From assembly GCF_003382685.1 (NCBI RefSeq), contig NZ_KZ859503.1:34181-98180 (forward strand): a stretch of DNA of 64,000 nucleotides, read 5' to 3'. The position numbers and the translations under genes were made by a program. How positions within the stretch are numbered: the first letter of the stretch is position 1; each line of letters opens with the position of its first letter. Origin of the DNA: Halorussus litoreus (GTDB lineage Archaea > Halobacteriota > Halobacteria > Halobacteriales > Haladaptataceae). Shown here piece by piece: positions 1 to 8,017 of this stretch. The notes under the pieces are model-generated. The model searched no databases. It saw only the letters and a program-made list of their open reading frames with translations, and was not told where the DNA came from.

Positions 1-242
1 GCGAGTCGGCGGCCGCGGTCGTCGCAACGACCGCGGCCGCCGACTCGGCCGGCAGTGGGATTTCCAGTTCCGACTCGCCGGTCGGTGACACTACCGACAC
101 CGACGTCGGCGCAGCCACCCGAGAGGCAGCCCGGAGCGTCGGCGGCACCGGCGGCGGCACCGCTCGACGGGGGTACGCCCGCTTCGATTCCGAAACGGAC
201 GCGACCGAGTTCGTCTCGGCGTTCCGGGAGGCCTCGACATGA
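1..242 (+). CDS. C-terminal end of a DHH/RecJ-like exonuclease (partial)
   Basis: The window opens inside a reading frame that ends with TGA at 240-242. Its last ~45 residues contain a glycine-rich stretch (GGTGGGTARRGYARF) resembling the DHHA1 nucleic-acid-binding end of archaeal RecJ-like DHH phosphoesterases. The stop overlaps the start of pcc1 (ATGA), so the genes are translationally coupled. From knowledge of haloarchaeal gene order, a RecJ-type single-strand exonuclease commonly precedes pcc1 and rps3ae. The upstream linker is Ala/Ser/Thr rich and contains a perfect inverted repeat. The catalytic DHH half lies outside the window, so the assignment rests on the tail and the neighbours. 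Confidence 0.55.
   Translation, partial: ESAAAVVATTAAADSAGSGISSSDSPVGDTTDTDVGAATREAARSVGGTGGGTARRGYARFDSETDATEFVSAFREAST
2..47. repeat. perfect inverted repeat, 21-bp arms, inside coding sequence
   Basis: Arms 2-22 and 27-47 are exact reverse complements separated by the 4-nt loop cgca. The repeat lies in the Ala/Thr/Ser-rich linker of the DHH-protein tail and is translated there as low-complexity sequence. A 21-bp perfect stem is hard to explain by GC bias alone. It may be an inserted palindromic element or a cruciform/hairpin-forming site. Confidence 0.85.
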
Positions 243-541
243 CCGACGATTGCGCGACTGCTGGCGACCCCGGCTCGCGCTCGGCGACCATCCGGACCGA
301 GGTCGACGACGCGGCGGTGCTCGCGGGGTCGGTCCGCCCGGACAACACGTCCGAGATCGACACGCGGGTCGAGCGCGACGATGGGCGTTCCGCCGTCGTC
401 ACGACAATCGAGCGCGACACGACCGGCGGTCTCCGAACCACGGTCGACGACTACGTCGTCAACCTCGCGGTGGCCCAGGAAGTCGTACAGATCGCCAACC
501 GACACGCAGATACGCAGACCAACACTACACACGACAAATGA
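239..541 (+). CDS. pcc1: KEOPS complex subunit Pcc1
   Basis: A 100-residue protein with the compact fold signature of Pcc1/Cgi121-associated KEOPS subunits (IRTEVDDAAVLAGSVRPDN near the start, LRTTVDDYVVNLAVAQEVV in the second half). KEOPS transfers threonylcarbamoyl to A37 of ANN-decoding tRNAs (t6A), and Pcc1 is the dimerisation subunit that binds Kae1. The start overlaps the preceding stop and its own stop overlaps the rps3ae start (ATGA both times), so all three are probably co-translated. Length and position before S3Ae fit the haloarchaeal arrangement. The short N-terminal acidic lead is typical of halophiles. Confidence 0.8.
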   Translation: MTDDCATAGDPGSRSATIRTEVDDAAVLAGSVRPDNTSEIDTRVERDDGRSAVVTTIERDTTGGLRTTVDDYVVNLAVAQEVVQIANRHADTQTNTTHDK

Positions 542-1173
542 GCGAACGATCAGTATCCAAGCAGAAACAGGAGAAGCGCTGGTACACCATCCACGCGCCC
601 CAGGAGTTCGACCGACAAGAGCTGGGCGGGACGCCCGCCGACGAGCCCGAGAAGGTCGTCGGCCGGAACATCGAGACCACGCTGGGCGAACTCAAGGGCG
701 ACGCGAGCGAGAACAACACCAAGCTCACGTTCAAGATCGACGACGTGGGCAGCGACTCAGCCTACACTGAGTTCATCAAGCACGAGCTCACCCGCGACTA
801 CCTGCGGAGTCTGGTGCGCCGCGGTGCCTCGAAGATCGAAGCGTACGTCACCGTACTGACGACCGACGACTACCGCGTCCAGATCCAGCCGGTCGCGTTC
901 ACCACCAAGAGCGCGGACGCGAGCCAGGAGAAGGCCATCCGCAACACGATGGTCGACATCGTCGAGGAGGCCGCCGAGGACCGCACGTTCGAGGACCTCA
1001 TCGACAGCGTGGTCGAGGGACGGCTCTCCTCGGCCATCTACGGCGAGGCCAAGACCATCTACCCGCTCCGCCGGGTGGAGATTCAGAAGGCGACGATGGA
1101 AGCCCGACCCGAGGAGGTCGCCGCCGAGGAGGAGACCTCCGTGGACGTCGACGAGGAAGAAGTCGAAGTCTGA
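538..1173 (+). CDS. rps3ae: 30S ribosomal protein S3Ae (eS1)
   Basis: A 211-residue archaeal/eukaryotic-type small-subunit ribosomal protein that starts MSERSVSKQKQEKRWYTIHA and keeps the family's KRWYTIHAP N-terminal segment and the RRGASKIEA block. It ends in an acidic tail rich in Glu and Asp (last ~20 residues), as is usual in haloarchaea. The ATG at 538 overlaps the pcc1 stop. A longer in-frame extension reaches back to position 55, but it runs through pcc1 and is not credible. T-rich tracts follow immediately and probably end the transcript. Confidence 0.97.
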   Translation: MSERSVSKQKQEKRWYTIHAPQEFDRQELGGTPADEPEKVVGRNIETTLGELKGDASENNTKLTFKIDDVGSDSAYTEFIKHELTRDYLRSLVRRGASKIEAYVTVLTTDDYRVQIQPVAFTTKSADASQEKAIRNTMVDIVEEAAEDRTFEDLIDSVVEGRLSSAIYGEAKTIYPLRRVEIQKATMEARPEEVAAEEETSVDVDEEEVEV

Positions 1174-1179
1174 GCGCGG

Positions 1180-1206
1180 GTTTTTCGTTTCGGTTCGATT
1201 TTCGTT
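1180..1206 (+). terminator. T-rich tracts after rps3ae
   Basis: Directly after the S3Ae stop come several T runs (five Ts at 1181-1185, then TTT and TTTT tracts up to about 1206). Archaeal termination uses such T-rich runs on the coding strand without needing a hairpin. Confidence 0.5.
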
Positions 1207-1306
1207 CCGTGATGTCGTCTCGTTCGTCACCGCCGGATCCGGTCTGCTTCCGAGGCCGACCGCGAAGAAACGCTGCGAGGTAGCCGGCGTGAACCGACGC
1301 GACCAT

Positions 1307-1576
1307 TCAGGAGGACGAGGTATCGAGTTTCCAGCCGGGGTCGTATCCCGTGCGGTCGATGTGTTCGGCTCGACACGCCGGGCAGTAGTCGGGCGTCCCC
1401 GTGACGCTCCGGGGGACGTAGACCGCGCCGTTACACTCCACGCACGCATCGGCAACGACGGTCGCGCACTCGACGCAGACATTGAAGTCGTCGACCGTGA
1501 GTTCGCGCAGGGGTTCGAGTTGTTTGTCCAAAGTGTACTCGTCGATGACCGCCTGACAGTTTTGGCACGGTTTCAT
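1307..1576 (-). CDS. small zinc-ribbon-like protein
   Basis: An 89-residue protein (counting from MKPCQNCQ) with eight cysteines in pairs: CQNC, CVEC, CVEC and CPAC. These look like two treble-clef or zinc-ribbon sites. The frame can be extended 11 codons upstream, but the internal ATG at 1576 gives the conserved-looking start. It lies convergent with rps3ae. No enzymatic motif is present. Haloarchaea encode many such small uncharacterised zinc proteins, so a role in protein or nucleic-acid binding is only inferred. Confidence 0.7.
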   Translation of the reverse strand: MKPCQNCQAVIDEYTLDKQLEPLRELTVDDFNVCVECATVVADACVECNGAVYVPRSVTGTPDYCPACRAEHIDRTGYDPGWKLDTSSS

Positions 1577-1674
1577 GGCGATGCACTCGGGACCATGCGA
1601 CCGCCCCACATAGGACTACCGCCTCCAGCAGTCCCATCGTCGTTTCGACTATCGGTTGTCCGAGAGCGAAGTCC

Positions 1675-2103
1675 CTATTCCGTCACCACGACCTGTCCGA
1701 CCATCCCCGACGGTTCGTGCGGGATGCAGAAGTAGTGGTAGGTTCCCGGCACCTCGAAGGTGTGCTCGAAGCGCTGACCCGAGTCGATGCGCCCCCCGAA
1801 CTCCTCCTGCCACTCGTCCAGGGCGGCCTGCTCGGCGTCGAACCCGCCGGAGGCGAAGTAGTCGGCCTCTTCGGGAATCTGGTCCTCGTAGGCGGTGACG
1901 GTGTGGGCTCGGTTGCCGGTGTTTCCCCAGACAACCGTCTCGCCCACTTCGACCTCGATCTCGGTGGGGCGAAAGAACGCCGCGCCCATGCCCACGTCGT
2001 ACTCCCCACCCGCGCTCGCGCTTCCACCCAGAAACGCGTTGCAGCCGGCGAGGCCGACCGAGGCGAGCGCCGCGCCCGAAGCGAGGAACGTTCGGCGGTC
2101 CAT
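1675..2103 (-). CDS. halocyanin-like blue copper lipoprotein
   Basis: A 142-residue plastocyanin-fold protein. The N-terminus MDRRTFLASG...GLAGC is a Tat signal with lipobox, so the mature protein should be exported folded and lipid-anchored at Cys21. All four type-1 copper ligands are present: His67 (RAHTVT), Cys126 (YFCIPHE), His129 and Met134 (SGMVG). It is expected to carry single electrons on the outer face of the membrane. Halocyanins usually have this length and layout. The frame continues 49 codons upstream, but the Tat motif fixes the start at 2103. It is divergent from the RecJ-like gene at 2253. Confidence 0.92.
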   Translation of the reverse strand: MDRRTFLASGAALASVGLAGCNAFLGGSASAGGEYDVGMGAAFFRPTEIEVEVGETVVWGNTGNRAHTVTAYEDQIPEEADYFASGGFDAEQAALDEWQEEFGGRIDSGQRFEHTFEVPGTYHYFCIPHEPSGMVGQVVVTE

Positions 2104-2218
2104 GGTCGACACTCGGGAGGCAAACGATATATGCCTCACGAAACGTCCGACGGCGATACTCGTCGACTCGCGCTCGCCGAATCCGACTCCGCTACGCTCT
2201 CGCGACCAGTTGCAAACC

Positions 2219-2226
2219 CTTAAAAT
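2219..2226 (+). promoter_or_regulatory. TATA box for the RecJ-like gene
   Basis: The AT-rich octamer cttaaaat lies about 27-34 nt before the ATG at 2253. That is the spacing expected for a leaderless haloarchaeal transcript. Confidence 0.6.
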
Positions 2227-2252
2227 CGGTCGAACCGAATCCCCCGACAAGA

Positions 2253-4154
2253 ATGACTGCAGATAGCTCCGACGATGGCGGGCCGCCCGTAGTGTACGAC
2301 CTCGACCCCGACTGCACGGTCGAGGACGTGGCCGAGGGCAACTACTACCGCGCCACGGTCAACGGCGTGGTGGACTACGGCGTGTTCGTGGACGTTTCGA
2401 GTTCGGTCTCCGGGCTCGCCCACGAGTCGACCTACGACGGCAGCTACGAGGTCGACGACGACCTCGTGGTCGAACTCACCGAGATCCGCGAGAACGGCGA
2501 CCTGAGTTTCGAGCCCGTAGAGGTCGGCGACTACGAGACCCAGCAGGTCGGCCACGACTACGACGTCGCGGACGCGGGCGAACTCGGCGACCGGATCGGC
2601 GCGACCGTCCACCTCGAAGGCGAGGTCGTCCAGATCAAGCAGACCGGCGGCCCGACCATCTTCCACGTCAGCGACGAGACGGGCGTCATCCCCTGTGCGG
2701 CGTTCGAAGAGGCGGGCGTCCGGGCCTACCCCGAGGTCGAGATCGACGACGTGGTCCGGGTCACCGGCGACGTCGAGGAGCGCGACAACGCCCTGCAGGT
2801 CGAGGTCGACAGCCTCGACGTGCTGGCTGGCGAGGAGGCCGAGACCGTCCGCGGGCGACTCACCGACGCACTCGACGAGCGCGCCGAACCCAACGAGGTC
2901 GAACCGCTCGTGGAGTGGCCGGCGCTCACCCAGATGTTCCCCGACCTCGAAGAGGTCGCTCGGCAACTCCGCCGGACGGTCCTCGAGAGCCGACCCATCC
3001 GCGTGCGCCACCACGCCGACGGCGACGGGATGTGCGCATCCATTCCGGTCCAGCTCGCGCTCGAAAAGTTCATCGAGGAGACCCACCACGACCCCGAGGC
3101 CAAGCGCCACCTGTTCAAGCGCCTCCCGAGCAAAGCGCCGTTCTACGAGATGGAGGACGTGACCCGCGACCTCAACTTCGCGCTGGAGGACCAGGCCCGC
3201 CACGGCCAGAAGCTCCCGCTCCTGTTGATGCTCGACAACGGCTCGACCGCCGAGGACGTGCCCGCCTACGAGAACCTCGCGCACTACGACATCCCCATCG
3301 TCGTGGTCGACCACCACCATCCGGACCCCGAAGCCGTCGAGCCGTACGTGGACGCCCACGTCAACCCGTACCTGTACGACGAGGACTACCGCATCACGAC
3401 CGGGATGATGTGCGTCGAACTCGCGCGGATGATCTGGCCGCCGATCACCGAGGAACTGCGCCACGTCCCCGCGGTCGCGGGTCTGTGCGACCGCTCGAAG
3501 GCCGACGCGATGACTGACTACGTGGAGCTCGCCGAGTCGGAGGGCTACGAGGAGTCGGTCCTCCGGGACGTCGGTGAGGCGCTCGACTACGAGGCCCACT
3601 GGCTCAAGTACGATGCGGGGCGCAACCTCATCAACGACGTACTGAACGTCGGCGGCGACGAACAGCGCCACCGCGAACTCGTAGAGTTCCTCTCCGATAC
3701 CGCTCGATCGGAGGTCGACGACCAGCTCGACGCCGCCATGCCCCACGTCGAGCACGAGCGACTCGACAGCGACGCTCACCTCTACCGCATCGACGTGGAG
3801 AACCACGCCCACCGGTTCACCTACCCCGCACCGGGAAAGACCACCGGCGAGATCCACGACCGGAAGGTCCAGGAGACCGGCGACCCCGTCATCACCATCG
3901 GCTACGGCCCGGACTTCGCGGTCCTCCGAAGCGACGGCGTCCGCCTCGACATCCCCCAGATGGTGTCGGAGCTCGACGAGGAGATCGTCGGCGGCGGCGT
4001 CTCTGGCGGCGGTCACCTCGTCGTCGGCTCCATCAAGTTCGTGCCCGGCATGCGCGAGGAGGTCCTAGACGCGCTGGTCGAGAAGATGGCCGACGCGGAA
4101 CTCGACGAGGAGCTCCAGAGTACCGTGGTCGGTCACGAGCAGGACGACGACTGA
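2253..4154 (+). CDS. RecJ-like DHH phosphoesterase with S1 and OB domains
   Basis: A 633-residue soluble protein. Residues ~20-80 form an S1-type RNA-binding domain (NYYRATVNGVVDYGVFVDV). Residues ~110-195 form an OB-fold (VHLEGEVVQIKQTGGPTIFH). A DHH catalytic core follows, with motif HHADGDGM (His253, Asp256, Asp258) and the family motif Asp353-His354-His355. A DHHA1 domain with GGGVSGGGHLVVG ends the protein. This architecture is the archaeal RecJ-like family thought to degrade single-stranded DNA or RNA 5' to 3'. The combination with S1 makes RNA a plausible substrate, but the sequence alone does not decide this. A TATA box suggests a leaderless transcript from its own promoter. Confidence 0.9.
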   Translation: MTADSSDDGGPPVVYDLDPDCTVEDVAEGNYYRATVNGVVDYGVFVDVSSSVSGLAHESTYDGSYEVDDDLVVELTEIRENGDLSFEPVEVGDYETQQVGHDYDVADAGELGDRIGATVHLEGEVVQIKQTGGPTIFHVSDETGVIPCAAFEEAGVRAYPEVEIDDVVRVTGDVEERDNALQVEVDSLDVLAGEEAETVRGRLTDALDERAEPNEVEPLVEWPALTQMFPDLEEVARQLRRTVLESRPIRVRHHADGDGMCASIPVQLALEKFIEETHHDPEAKRHLFKRLPSKAPFYEMEDVTRDLNFALEDQARHGQKLPLLLMLDNGSTAEDVPAYENLAHYDIPIVVVDHHHPDPEAVEPYVDAHVNPYLYDEDYRITTGMMCVELARMIWPPITEELRHVPAVAGLCDRSKADAMTDYVELAESEGYEESVLRDVGEALDYEAHWLKYDAGRNLINDVLNVGGDEQRHRELVEFLSDTARSEVDDQLDAAMPHVEHERLDSDAHLYRIDVENHAHRFTYPAPGKTTGEIHDRKVQETGDPVITIGYGPDFAVLRSDGVRLDIPQMVSELDEEIVGGGVSGGGHLVVGSIKFVPGMREEVLDALVEKMADAELDEELQSTVVGHEQDDD

Positions 4155-4172
4155 GCGTCCTCGGCTCGCCCG

Positions 4173-5882
4173 TCAGTTCTCGAACGCGACCTCTCGTTTT
4201 GCAAATGCTATCGCCGCGAGTGCGCCGACCGCTACCGCGACGAGCAGGCCGACCGGAATCCGATTGCCGTCGTCAGGCCCACCCTGACTCGCTCGCCAGT
4301 CGGCGTCGAACGCGTCGGCGTAATACGAACCGACCTCACGGCCGCGTAAGACGACCGCGACCTCCCGGTTGTCGCGCGCGGAGTTGTTGTTCCAGTTCAA
4401 ACTGCCGACCACGGCCGCGTCGCCGTCCACGACCACGCCCTTGGCGTGGATCTTCTCGTAGCGCCCCCGGGGATTCGCGAGGCGGGCTTCGAGGGGCAGG
4501 TTCTCGCGCTCCGCGCGGTCGTTCAGCCACTCGACTAACGCACGGTTCTCCTCCTCGGCGTACCACGCGCTGCTGAGCAGAATCCGAACCTCGACGCCCC
4601 TGCGGGCGGCCCGGAGGGTTGCGCGGAGGGGTGGGAAGCTCCGGCTGCCGATGCCGACCTGCTGGACCCGGATCGACTCGTTGGCCGAGTCGAGCAGCGC
4701 GACCAGATTCGACTCGGCGTTGTCCGGCGCGACGAGCAGTTCGGCCGAGTCGACGCTGACGTTCTCGGGCGCGAGCTTCGAGGGGTAGCGTCCGTCCGAG
4801 GCGTTCGCGGTCTCGAAGCTCTCGCCCCGGCTGAACTCGTCCCACGGCGTCGCGCCGCGCCAGTCCGCGTCGGCGCGGAACACCGCCGCGAGGCGGTCGG
4901 CGGTCCCCTCGTCCCGGACGACGACGCCCCAGCCGCGACTCCCGTGGCCACCGGTCCCCGCGGGCTTCCAGTTCTCGGTCAGCACGAGCGCGCGGTCGTC
5001 GGCGACCGCGTACTTCGGGTGGTGGAACTCGTAGCGGGCGAGCGAGTGGCCGAGGACCCGGACCTCGACGCCGCGTGCGACCAGCGAGTCGAGCACGTTC
5101 GCCTCGCGGCGGGTCAGCCCGCCGACCGGTCCGGCGTCGACGAGCAGCCGGACGGCCACCCCGCGGTCGGCCGCGGACGCGAGCGCGTCCGCGGCCCGCG
5201 AGGAGGTGAACGTGTAGCCGGCGACGAGCAGTCGCCGGTCGGCCGTTCGGAGCGTTTCGATGGGGGCGCCGGGCGCGTCCGGGAGCACGAACGCCCGGGC
5301 TTGTGCGGGCTCGGACCGGACGGCCTCGAAGTCGGTCGCGCCGAGCGGGGTCCACTGCCAGTCGGCTTCGCCTCCGCCTTCGGAGCGGTGCCAGCGTTCG
5401 GCCTCGGGCGCATTCTTGTAGGTGACGGTCGCGGTGACTGCCCCGTCGCTGGTCAGCCGAACGGTCTCGCCGGTGTTCGCAAGCGAGAGGTCGCTCCCGA
5501 GTCCGAGGACGCGGTGATCGGTTCGATTCCGAGCCGCGGTGGGGTCCGAGGAGATCGCGACACGGCCCGAGACGGTCGTGTTCGGGAGGCGAGCGGTCGC
5601 GTCGTCGTCGGCCAGCGACCACCCCGAGAGGTTCGTCGCGTTCGGAAACCGGGCGACGACGAACTCCCCGGCGTCGCGGTCGGCCGCGGGGTTCGGGTAG
5701 ACTGCGACGATGTCGGGGCTGCCCGTATCGCCGACACCGGCCGCGCTCGCTGAGTCGTCGTCGGCCGGCGAATTTCCGGGAGCAGGTGCTGTCGCGGGAG
5801 TAACCGCGGGCACCGCCGAGAGAGCCATGACGACGGCAAGGGCGAGTCCGACGACCGGAGGAACCGAACTGGAGCGGGACAC
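4173..5882 (-). CDS. exported lamin-tail and phospholipase-D-like protein
   Basis: A 569-residue protein with an N-terminal hydrophobic export signal (VGLALAVVMALSAVPAV), a lamin-tail-like domain at about residues 50-135 (DIVAVYPNPAADRD, LSGWSLADDDA), and two PLD domains. Both HKD-type motifs are complete: HPKYAVADD near residue 287 and HAKGVVVDGD near residue 478, each followed by the usual Asn (TENW, GSLNWNNN). A C-terminal membrane segment (VGLLVAVAVGALAAIAFA) ends in a basic anchor. It should be an envelope-anchored phosphodiesterase facing outward, acting on DNA or lipid. Lamin-tail domains are often paired with secreted nucleases, which favours DNA. It is convergent with the RecJ-like gene. 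Confidence 0.85.
   Translation of the reverse strand: MSRSSSVPPVVGLALAVVMALSAVPAVTPATAPAPGNSPADDDSASAAGVGDTGSPDIVAVYPNPAADRDAGEFVVARFPNATNLSGWSLADDDATARLPNTTVSGRVAISSDPTAARNRTDHRVLGLGSDLSLANTGETVRLTSDGAVTATVTYKNAPEAERWHRSEGGGEADWQWTPLGATDFEAVRSEPAQARAFVLPDAPGAPIETLRTADRRLLVAGYTFTSSRAADALASAADRGVAVRLLVDAGPVGGLTRREANVLDSLVARGVEVRVLGHSLARYEFHHPKYAVADDRALVLTENWKPAGTGGHGSRGWGVVVRDEGTADRLAAVFRADADWRGATPWDEFSRGESFETANASDGRYPSKLAPENVSVDSAELLVAPDNAESNLVALLDSANESIRVQQVGIGSRSFPPLRATLRAARRGVEVRILLSSAWYAEEENRALVEWLNDRAERENLPLEARLANPRGRYEKIHAKGVVVDGDAAVVGSLNWNNNSARDNREVAVVLRGREVGSYYADAFDADWRASQGGPDDGNRIPVGLLVAVAVGALAAIAFAKREVAFEN
5169..5196. repeat. perfect inverted repeat, 13-bp arms, inside the PLD gene
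   Basis: Arms 5169-5181 and 5184-5196 are exact reverse complements around the dinucleotide ag. The repeat lies within coding sequence between the lamin-tail and first HKD regions. It is short enough that GC bias could explain it. Confidence 0.6.
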
Positions 5883-5961
5883 GGGGGGCTTTCGTCCCGC
5901 TTTCGGACTTAAACCTTCGGGGACCGGTGGCTTTTTGCTCGACAGGTTCGCCGACTTGGAT

Positions 5962-6204
5962 ATGGTGGACTTCGTGCTGGCACTCGAACTTGCTGGCTAC
6001 GCGCTCGGCGCGCTCGGAGCGTCGCTGGTCTTCTTCGAGTTCTTCCAGATCCCGAGCTACGTCGAGTACAGCGAGGAGTACAACGACTACAGCGTCGACA
6101 TCTCGCCGATGGAGGTGACCGAACACACCTGGATCGGCCGCGTGGGCGCGTTCCTCATCGCCGTCGCGTTCGCGTTGCAGTTCGTGGCGGCGCTACTGGG
6201 CTAA
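5962..6204 (+). CDS. small two-helix membrane protein
   Basis: An 80-residue protein with an N-terminal membrane helix (FVLALELAGYALGALGASLVF), a central polar stretch rich in Tyr and acids (YVEYSEEYNDYSVDISP), and a C-terminal helix (VGAFLIAVAFALQFVAALLG). The ATG at 5962 is chosen because the longer in-frame extension overlaps the divergent PLD gene in reverse. No family is recognised. It looks like a conserved haloarchaeal membrane protein of unknown role. Confidence 0.7.
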   Translation: MVDFVLALELAGYALGALGASLVFFEFFQIPSYVEYSEEYNDYSVDISPMEVTEHTWIGRVGAFLIAVAFALQFVAALLG

Positions 6205-6212
6205 GAGGACGG

Positions 6213-6368
6213 CTATTCGGTCGACGGGTGGACCACGTTCCGGCAGTCGGGACACTCGGCGAAGCGGGCGGGGCGTCCCCCGGACTCGTACTCGATGAGG
6301 AGGAAGTCCCTGGCTATCTCGTTGCCGCATTCCGGACAGTAGCCGAGCGTTTTCGCGTTGAGCGACAT
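6213..6368 (-). CDS. 51-residue CPxCG zinc-finger protein
   Basis: A very short gene starting at the ATG at 6368 and ending with TAG at 6213. The peptide has two zinc knuckles, CPECGNE and CPDCRN, spaced about 25 residues apart, and begins MSLNAKTLGY. It is convergent with the small membrane-protein gene and leaves an 8-bp gap. The CxxC pairs and length match the haloarchaeal class of tiny CPxCG-type zinc-finger proteins, which are often missed in annotation. Function unknown; regulatory or protein-binding roles have been proposed for the class. Confidence 0.75.
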   Translation of the reverse strand: MSLNAKTLGYCPECGNEIARDFLLIEYESGGRPARFAECPDCRNVVHPSTE

Positions 6369-6543
6369 GCGAAGTACACGTATTACAAAAGGACAACCAC
6401 GTCTTTGTTATTTAAGGGATACTCGGGGGCAGTGATCCGGTATCGTCACACTAATCGCGTCGCTACGGGGTCAATGTAGCACTGAAAATCGATAGTCGGC
6501 GATTACGTGGCGACGAAGTGATGCGACGGGAGCCGAAGCGACC

Positions 6544-7839
6544 CTACGCGGCCGGTTCGACGTCGGCCGTCGCTTTCTCGGCCTCGGACTGAACGAGGTA
6601 CGCCCGGTCGTTGGCGAACGGTCGGACTGCTTCGAGCGCGCGCTCGGTGCCGATCTGGTTGAGCCCCCACGCCGCGCTGGCCCGGACCTCATCGGCCTCG
6701 TCGTCTTCGAGTACGTCCGCCAGCGGGTCGATGGCGCGGGTATCACCGATGAGTCCCAGCGCGCGGGCGGCCCGGCTCCGGACCGAGGCGTCCTCGTCGT
6801 CGAGTCGGTTCGCCACGTCCTGGGTCGCCTCCTCGCTGCCGATCTCACCGATGGCCTTCAGCGCGGGCTTGGCGAGGCCGGGGTCGGAGTCGGCGTACTC
6901 CAGCACGGCGTCGAGGCCCTCCTCGTCGCCGATCTTGCCGATGATCTTGATGGCGTCCTCGTCGCGCCGCCCTGCGCGCTCGACCATGGTGTCGAGCGAC
7001 TCGGCGTTGCCCATCCGAGCGAGCGCGTCGAGGCAGTGCTCCTCCATGAAGTTCGAATCCATCTTCTCCAGCGCGAGCAAGACCATGTCGGCGCGGTCGC
7101 GCTTCTCCCAGACCTTGAGCGCGTGCCACTCCGGCGGGTAGTCCTTGCGGTGGTCGAGCACGTCGAAGTAGCCCTCGGCCTGCAACTGCTCGCGGACGGT
7201 GAGGTCGTCCCACTCCTCGGCGTCGTCGACGCCCGCCGTCAGTTCGTCGGTCGCCGCCACGAGGTCGGCGATGGTGTCGGCGTCGTCGTCCGGGTCGAGG
7301 TCGGCCTCGCCGATGGCGACGGCGGCCTCCTCGATGGCTCCGGCGAGGTCCTCGACCTCGGTCGTGACGGTCACGCCGAGACTGGTGCCGAGTGCCTCGT
7401 CCACGTCCGCGACGAACGCTTCGACGGTCTCGGCGAGTTCCTCGCGCCCGAGGTCGGTCCACTCGGTGTCCTCGACCGTCTCTCCGGCCGCGCTGGCGTC
7501 CTCGACCACGTCCTCGGCGTACGGACCGCGGGCCTCTTCGAGGTCGCCGCGGAGTTCCGAGAGCCGGTCTTCGAACTCCTCGCGGGGCCCCGCCTCGTCC
7601 TCGTCGTCGGGTTCGGGCAGGTCGGCACGCTCGACGTGACCCTCGATCTCGTCGAGATGACTCTCGACCTCGTCGAGGTCCGCCTCGGTCTCGGCGGCCT
7701 CCAGTTCGGCTTCGGCCTCGTCGAGTTCGGCCTCGATCTCCTCCTCGGAGAGGACGGGCTCGACCGCCTCTTCCTCGGCGGACGCTTCGGCCGCCTCCTC
7801 CTCGGTGGTCTCTTCGGCGTCGGTCTCCTCGTCGCTCAT
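6544..7839 (-). CDS. acidic coiled-coil and HEAT-repeat protein
   Basis: A 431-residue protein starting MSDEETDAEETTEE. The first ~200 residues are extremely acidic and helical (runs of Glu/Asp/Ala), probably an extended or coiled region. Residues ~225-425 consist of five or more HEAT/PBS-lyase-like repeats (for example EEGLDAVLEYADSDPGLAKP, DARAIGxIGxE-type turns, and DEDASVRSRAARALGLIGDT). HEAT repeats form curved protein-binding surfaces, so it is likely a scaffold rather than an enzyme. Similarity to CpcE-type phycobilin lyases is only through the repeat. The frame starts three codons earlier at 7848, but MSDEE is the more natural start. Confidence 0.85.
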   Translation of the reverse strand: MSDEETDAEETTEEEAAEASAEEEAVEPVLSEEEIEAELDEAEAELEAAETEADLDEVESHLDEIEGHVERADLPEPDDEDEAGPREEFEDRLSELRGDLEEARGPYAEDVVEDASAAGETVEDTEWTDLGREELAETVEAFVADVDEALGTSLGVTVTTEVEDLAGAIEEAAVAIGEADLDPDDDADTIADLVAATDELTAGVDDAEEWDDLTVREQLQAEGYFDVLDHRKDYPPEWHALKVWEKRDRADMVLLALEKMDSNFMEEHCLDALARMGNAESLDTMVERAGRRDEDAIKIIGKIGDEEGLDAVLEYADSDPGLAKPALKAIGEIGSEEATQDVANRLDDEDASVRSRAARALGLIGDTRAIDPLADVLEDDEADEVRASAAWGLNQIGTERALEAVRPFANDRAYLVQSEAEKATADVEPAA

Positions 7840-8017
7840 TCGTCCCACCCCGCTTCGCTTGCCGGACTCATATGGTCGAAACTCCGTGCGTACGCTTCAA
7901 GAGCGTTTCCCTTCCAACTCGGACGGTACTCGATTGAAGTCGTGAGAAAATCCCTTCCTGTCCTCGAAACGTGTAAACGCTTGGAGCTGACTGCTCGTAG
8001 AGATGCAGTTTCTTTTC

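Noticed and set aside
55-537. N-terminal extension of S3Ae back to position 55
   Set aside because: It would run through pcc1 in another frame and encodes an Arg/Pro/Ala-rich non-ribosomal sequence. The ATG at 538 gives the canonical S3Ae start.
2220-4016. A 598-codon open frame antisense to the RecJ-like gene
   Set aside because: It mirrors the real gene's codon bias and starts in its 3' part. No motifs were seen.
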